From a virus, in IMG/VR virus record IMGVR_UViG_3300030110_003550, positions 3,957-31,474 of that record: a DNA stretch of 27,518 nt; one strand, written 5' to 3'. The notes below the pieces were generated by a model that searched no databases, was not told the origin of the DNA, and worked only from the letters and a program-made list of their open reading frames with translations. The translations under genes and the position numbers were made by a program. Of this stretch, positions 24,338-27,518 are shown piece by piece (positions within the stretch are counted from its first letter, which is position 1; each line of letters opens with the position of its first letter).

Positions 24338-26276
24338 TTAAACCTCTCAGTACTTCAGCAAACACTGCTGCTTCACTAACGTCATTGACTAGAGCATCGG
24401 GATCTATGTCTTGACTAATTGCTAGTTCTTTAATTAAGTTTGGTATTTTAATAAATGGTGCTAACATTGGATTGGCAACAGTCTGTAACAAAGCTGTCAA
24501 TCGTTGTGACCTAACTTCTTTCTGCACAACAGCACTTGTACCCTTTGGTTTAATTTCTAGGTCGCCTATCTTCTCTGGAGTATCGTCATTAAACTGCATG
24601 TTCCATTGAAAGAAAGCTTCACCTAACGGTTTGAGCAAGGAATCATCGATATTTTTTATAACTGTTTTTACACTAAGTCCTGCACTCGACATTAACATAC
24701 TCAGTCCTGCAGCAGTACGACCAGTACCAGTAACACCTGTCTGTCCGTGTGATATACTCTGTATACCAGTTTGTTCGTCTGCTAGTTGTCTAGCTTTATC
24801 GTACATCTGTATATTTTCACCTGCAGTACTCGGAAACTTAATAGCATTAACAGCAGTACCAGTAACACCTGACTGTCTACGAAATACTTTACCGGGAAAT
24901 ACGTCATAAGACTGACCGGGTACAAGTTGTGTTTCGTCTATGTCAAATACTAAGTGTCCTGCTAATGCAAGATTGTCTATAGCCATACGAATGTGACCGT
25001 TCATTAGCATCTGGCTATCTTCCATATTCTCAGCTACACCTACACCAAACAATTGATAGGGGTTGAGTTCGTAAGGAAAAGAGTGATAAGGAATACGAGC
25101 AGGAATAAAAGGATTAGCTACAAAGCGAATAATTTCATTTCCACATATCCAGATATTTACTTGGATTGAGTCCAAATCATCTTTAATTTCTCCCATATCC
25201 ATACCAAACTCTTCTGCAAGTTTCGTATCAAGGTTGCCCCAATATTCATACACTTCATAACGATTACCTGCATAAGTCGGATCATCTTCATTAGAATGGA
25301 GTGAGTGCTCGAAATAACGCTCTTGGTAGTTTGGGCCACCACTGAGCACATTGCTGATAGCTTCTGGGTCAAAATGAGGACGGTTTGTGAGATCACGTAA
25401 TTGCTCCCTGTTCATTCTATGTCTTTGTATTACATACTCAGCATCATTAATATTCGTAGCACTAGGATCTGGATAGAAGTCCCAACAGCTAACTGCTTCT
25501 ACTCTTGGTACAGTTTTCTCATAAGGATCGTAAGTTCTTTCTTGTCCTTCTTCTCCCATTGACCAATTATGCACAGTTTTTGTGTAATTGAACGGCCCTT
25601 TTATGACACCAGTACCTAACAATGCACACTCGAATATAGCATGACGTAACACAGTGATGGCACTGGTATCGAGAAGTTGGTCGTGGATGCACTTCTCCAT
25701 GTTTCGTGCTGCATCGGCTGCAGGAGATATTTGAGGTTCACCTAATTTTGCTGGCCCTGAAGCTAAATTAGCTCCTGCGTACTTATCACTTAAACCACCT
25801 AAGTTTGCAGCTTGTGGCCCTTCTTGTTGTTTAGGTGTTGCTTCCATTGCTCCCGGAAGGAGTTCGTTGTCATCACCTTCAAAACCATAAGGCCCAAAAT
25901 CTTCTTGTACTGGCTGTTTACTTAGATGTGCAAACTCATCTATACCTTCTGGCATAGGTGTACTTTCTACTGAGATAGGAAACTTATTATTAGCAAATAG
26001 TATATCTACAATTTGTCCGTAAGCTGCAAGTACTTTTGTTTTGGTTATCTTAATAAATACTTGACTACGTTCATTGTTACGATATTGAGTAGTTGAATCA
26101 TAGATTCCTCTATAATTCTTGTAGGATTTTAACCAACGTTGTTCTTCTAGTTGCCGACCATTCTCTGCATCATTAAAACGTTGTTGTATTGTTCCTACAA
26201 TACCTGTTGCTGCTTCCGCTTCTGGTACAGCGATCATACCTTCTGTATCTTCTAGTTCACCGTCATCAATTGCCAT
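24138..26276 (-). CDS. Portal protein (P22-type size), 712 aa
   Basis: Starts MAIDDGELEDTEGMIAV. Features: an N-terminal helical domain with EEQRWLKSYKNYRGIYD (44 to 60), RSQVFIKITKTKVLAAYGQIVD (70 to 91), and a stem region with CWDFYPDPSATNINDAEYVI, characteristic of large portal proteins (P22 gp1 class, about 725 residues). A Pro/Gly-rich stretch at about 115 to 190 is an apparent flexible insert. Residues about 647 to 712 are Gly/Thr-rich, low complexity, and overlap the next gene. The portal forms the dodecameric channel at one capsid vertex through which DNA enters and leaves. AAGGT precedes the ATG. Order before scaffold and capsid genes supports the assignment; the class by family is likely, not proven. 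Confidence 0.9.
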   Translation of the reverse strand: MAIDDGELEDTEGMIAVPEAEAATGIVGTIQQRFNDAENGRQLEEQRWLKSYKNYRGIYDSTTQYRNNERSQVFIKITKTKVLAAYGQIVDILFANNKFPISVESTPMPEGIDEFAHLSKQPVQEDFGPYGFEGDDNELLPGAMEATPKQQEGPQAANLGGLSDKYAGANLASGPAKLGEPQISPAADAARNMEKCIHDQLLDTSAITVLRHAIFECALLGTGVIKGPFNYTKTVHNWSMGEEGQERTYDPYEKTVPRVEAVSCWDFYPDPSATNINDAEYVIQRHRMNREQLRDLTNRPHFDPEAISNVLSGGPNYQERYFEHSLHSNEDDPTYAGNRYEVYEYWGNLDTKLAEEFGMDMGEIKDDLDSIQVNIWICGNEIIRFVANPFIPARIPYHSFPYELNPYQLFGVGVAENMEDSQMLMNGHIRMAIDNLALAGHLVFDIDETQLVPGQSYDVFPGKVFRRQSGVTGTAVNAIKFPSTAGENIQMYDKARQLADEQTGIQSISHGQTGVTGTGRTAAGLSMLMSSAGLSVKTVIKNIDDSLLKPLGEAFFQWNMQFNDDTPEKIGDLEIKPKGTSAVVQKEVRSQRLTALLQTVANPMLAPFIKIPNLIKELAISQDIDPDALVNDVSEAAVFAEVLRGLNERTTGEVAPATGQQPTGMGGTGGVPQGVGPNDETAVGGGGIGVGSAKTAGEAGFTGNAPQTETIS

Positions 26277-26300
26277 ACTCAGTTACCTTGTGTATATTTA

Positions 26301-26528
26301 TTAGATACTTTGTTTACTTGAAGCCATAATCATAGCAGCTTGACCCATGTGCTTGTTACCGCCCTCTGAAGGAAAGTCTTCTGTAAGAACACCTTGTTTT
26401 GTTCCGACACCAAACTCTAGCTTCTCACGATAAAGTGCAGACTCATTTGCGTCACTAAATTCACCTTGCTTACTCATTTGTCCCATGATGTACCCTTTTC
26501 CGTACATCTGTTTATTTCCCATTGGCAT
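26301..26528 (-). CDS. Small protein upstream of the portal, 75 aa
   Basis: Begins MPMGNKQMYGKGYIMGQMSK, with AAGGAG eight bases before the ATG. It is rich in Met, Gly, Lys and Ser, has no hydrophobic helix or signal peptide, and seems partly disordered. The stop lies 24 bases before the portal start, so both are probably in one transcript. I recognise no family. A small head-completion, capsid or tail component is possible given the place, as is a non-structural protein. The good ribosome site and clean spacing support a real gene. Confidence 0.65.
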   Translation of the reverse strand: MPMGNKQMYGKGYIMGQMSKQGEFSDANESALYREKLEFGVGTKQGVLTEDFPSEGGNKHMGQAAMIMASSKQSI

Positions 26529-26579
26529 AGTATTTACTCCTTAGTTAGTTAGTTGTTGTAATTAAAAATTGAAAATTTA

Positions 26580-27518
26580 TTAGTATCCAAACGGCCCTCT
26601 TTGATCTTTTGGTTTTTCTAGATTTCTTATCCAATAACTTGCAGATCTAGGATTATTAGTAGGTACACCTTTTTGACCTACTATTCCTTCATTTGATGGA
26701 AAAGTATCTATAAAATCTTTTTTTGACAATCTTCCAGTATTTACATCCATTTGATTTTGCAACATTTGTGTATCTAATTCTTTTGCAGTTACTTTTGGAC
26801 TAGGTGTTTTAGGTTTAGCTTTTGCAATTTCTTCTTGCATTTGTTGAAAATCTTCTTTATTTAGACCTTCGACTAAAGAAGGTTTTTTATGATAACTTTC
26901 AAACATTAATCCTACTTGTTTTCCTAAGTCTCCTCGTAATTTTAATTTTTTATCTAGAAAATCTCTTTGGCGTTCTTCTAAATCAATTTGACTTTTAACA
27001 TCTCCTATTATTTCTGGAGCATATTGTGAACCTTCTAAAGTAAACTCAGATCTTCCTTCGGTCATCTTAAACATTTCTTGTATTTTTCCAGCAAAAGATT
27101 CTGGTGGTTTTTTACCGGGGGTACTGGGAGTACTTGCTTGTAAACCTAATTCAAAAATTAATTCTCCAGCCCTTGTTTGAGGAGCAGCTACATATAAAGC
27201 TCCTTTTAATAAAGTTTTTCCTATACCCCCTGCTACTGCTATTGCTCCTGCAGTTTTTGAAAAGTTAGATAAAAATTTTGTTACAGTTTCAGGATTATAT
27301 TGCGATATACGTTGTGCAAAATTAGAATCTTTTTCTGAAGCTAATCTAAATATAGAACCATCTTTTCTAGAATTGTATATTTCTTTAGAACTCATTCCAG
27401 AATTTCGTAATACTTTTTTTGCTTCATGCATATTTTCATGTAATGTACGATTATTAGGTTCTGTATACTTTATTTTATCTTCTTTTTCAGAAGGTTCTAC
27501 AGATAATTCTGCTACACT
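26580..27518 (-). CDS. Unknown protein, 5' end off the window (at least 312 residues)
   Basis: The reading frame is open to the right edge, with 29 codons (frame SVAELSVEPSEK ...) before the first internal ATG at 27431. That ATG has no ribosome site, so the true start is outside the window. A Gly/Ala-rich hydrophobic stretch (AGAIAVAGGIGKTLLKGALYV) is followed by charged helical and Pro-rich linkers, and the C-terminus ends KDQRGPFGY. Composition (Lys, Glu, Pro, AT-rich codons) resembles the ejection-type genes at the left edge rather than the capsid genes. No family recognised. The 51-base gap to the next gene is AT-rich and contains three CTAA repeats but no clear signal. Confidence 0.72.
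   Translation of the reverse strand, partial: SVAELSVEPSEKEDKIKYTEPNNRTLHENMHEAKKVLRNSGMSSKEIYNSRKDGSIFRLASEKDSNFAQRISQYNPETVTKFLSNFSKTAGAIAVAGGIGKTLLKGALYVAAPQTRAGELIFELGLQASTPSTPGKKPPESFAGKIQEMFKMTEGRSEFTLEGSQYAPEIIGDVKSQIDLEERQRDFLDKKLKLRGDLGKQVGLMFESYHKKPSLVEGLNKEDFQQMQEEIAKAKPKTPSPKVTAKELDTQMLQNQMDVNTGRLSKKDFIDTFPSNEGIVGQKGVPTNNPRSASYWIRNLEKPKDQRGPFGY

Noticed and set aside
25157-25396. 79-codon minus-strand frame inside the portal gene
   Set aside because: It lies fully within the conserved part of the portal, ends at no gene border, and its product has no coherent features, unlike the overlapping gene at the portal tail.
27150-27280. GGIGKT in the right-edge protein as a Walker A nucleotide-binding loop
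   Set aside because: The residue five before the Gly of GKT is Val, not Gly or Ala, and the segment lies in a hydrophobic Ala/Gly helix; no Walker B is apparent.
1-27518. The two cut genes at the edges being one gene of a circular genome
   Set aside because: Direct joining of the ends gives a TAG codon and a different frame. A virus of this type also needs terminase and replication genes that are not in the window, so more sequence must lie between.

Overview
The window is a slice of an AT-rich double-stranded DNA phage genome of podovirus type, probably from seawater. It carries the virion-structure module and nothing else that I recognise. Evidence: every supportable gene (24) lies on the minus strand, head to tail, with starts mostly preceded by AAGGAG-like ribosome sites. 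Neighbouring genes overlap by 1 to 8 bases or sit a few bases apart, and one pair overlaps by 200 bases. The recognisable products are a portal, scaffold, major capsid protein, tail adaptor, tail nozzle, fibres and ejection-type proteins. No terminase, polymerase, integrase, tRNA or CRISPR was seen, so both ends of the genome lie outside the window. The marine assignment rests on remembered likeness of several proteins to uncultured marine, pelagi- and cyanophage proteins, not on a search. The host cannot be told from the sequence.

Reading in the direction of transcription (high to low coordinates): 27518-26301 holds an unknown gene cut by the right edge and a 75-residue protein. 26276-24101 is the portal, with a second small gene written in another frame over its glycine-rich tail. 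24097-21142 holds two unknown low-complexity proteins and a GH24-type lysozyme. 21051-18668 is scaffold, major capsid and a likely capsid decoration protein, preceded by the longest non-coding gap (90 bases, two small hairpins) and followed by a terminator-like hairpin. 18587-16483 is an accessory stretch: a 2-oxoglutarate/Fe(II) oxygenase, a small beta-rich protein and a lysine-rich LysM protein with a near-perfect 16-residue tandem repeat. 16476-13653 is the short tail (adaptor with an inserted sugar-binding-like domain, then the nozzle). 13651-8522 encodes two large fibre or adhesin proteins. 8522-7339 is a trio of small membrane-anchored proteins. 7303 down to the left edge encodes the probable ejection proteins, ending in a gene cut by the left edge.

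The genes fit one late operon. Scaffold and capsid build the head on the portal, the adaptor and nozzle close it, and the fibres bind the host. The large helical proteins are probably packaged and ejected with DNA, and the lysozyme and membrane trio may serve entry or lysis. No gap exceeds 300 bases. Candidates for something less familiar are the overlapping gene in the portal tail, the oxygenase between capsid and tail genes, the LysM/poly-lysine protein, and the membrane trio.
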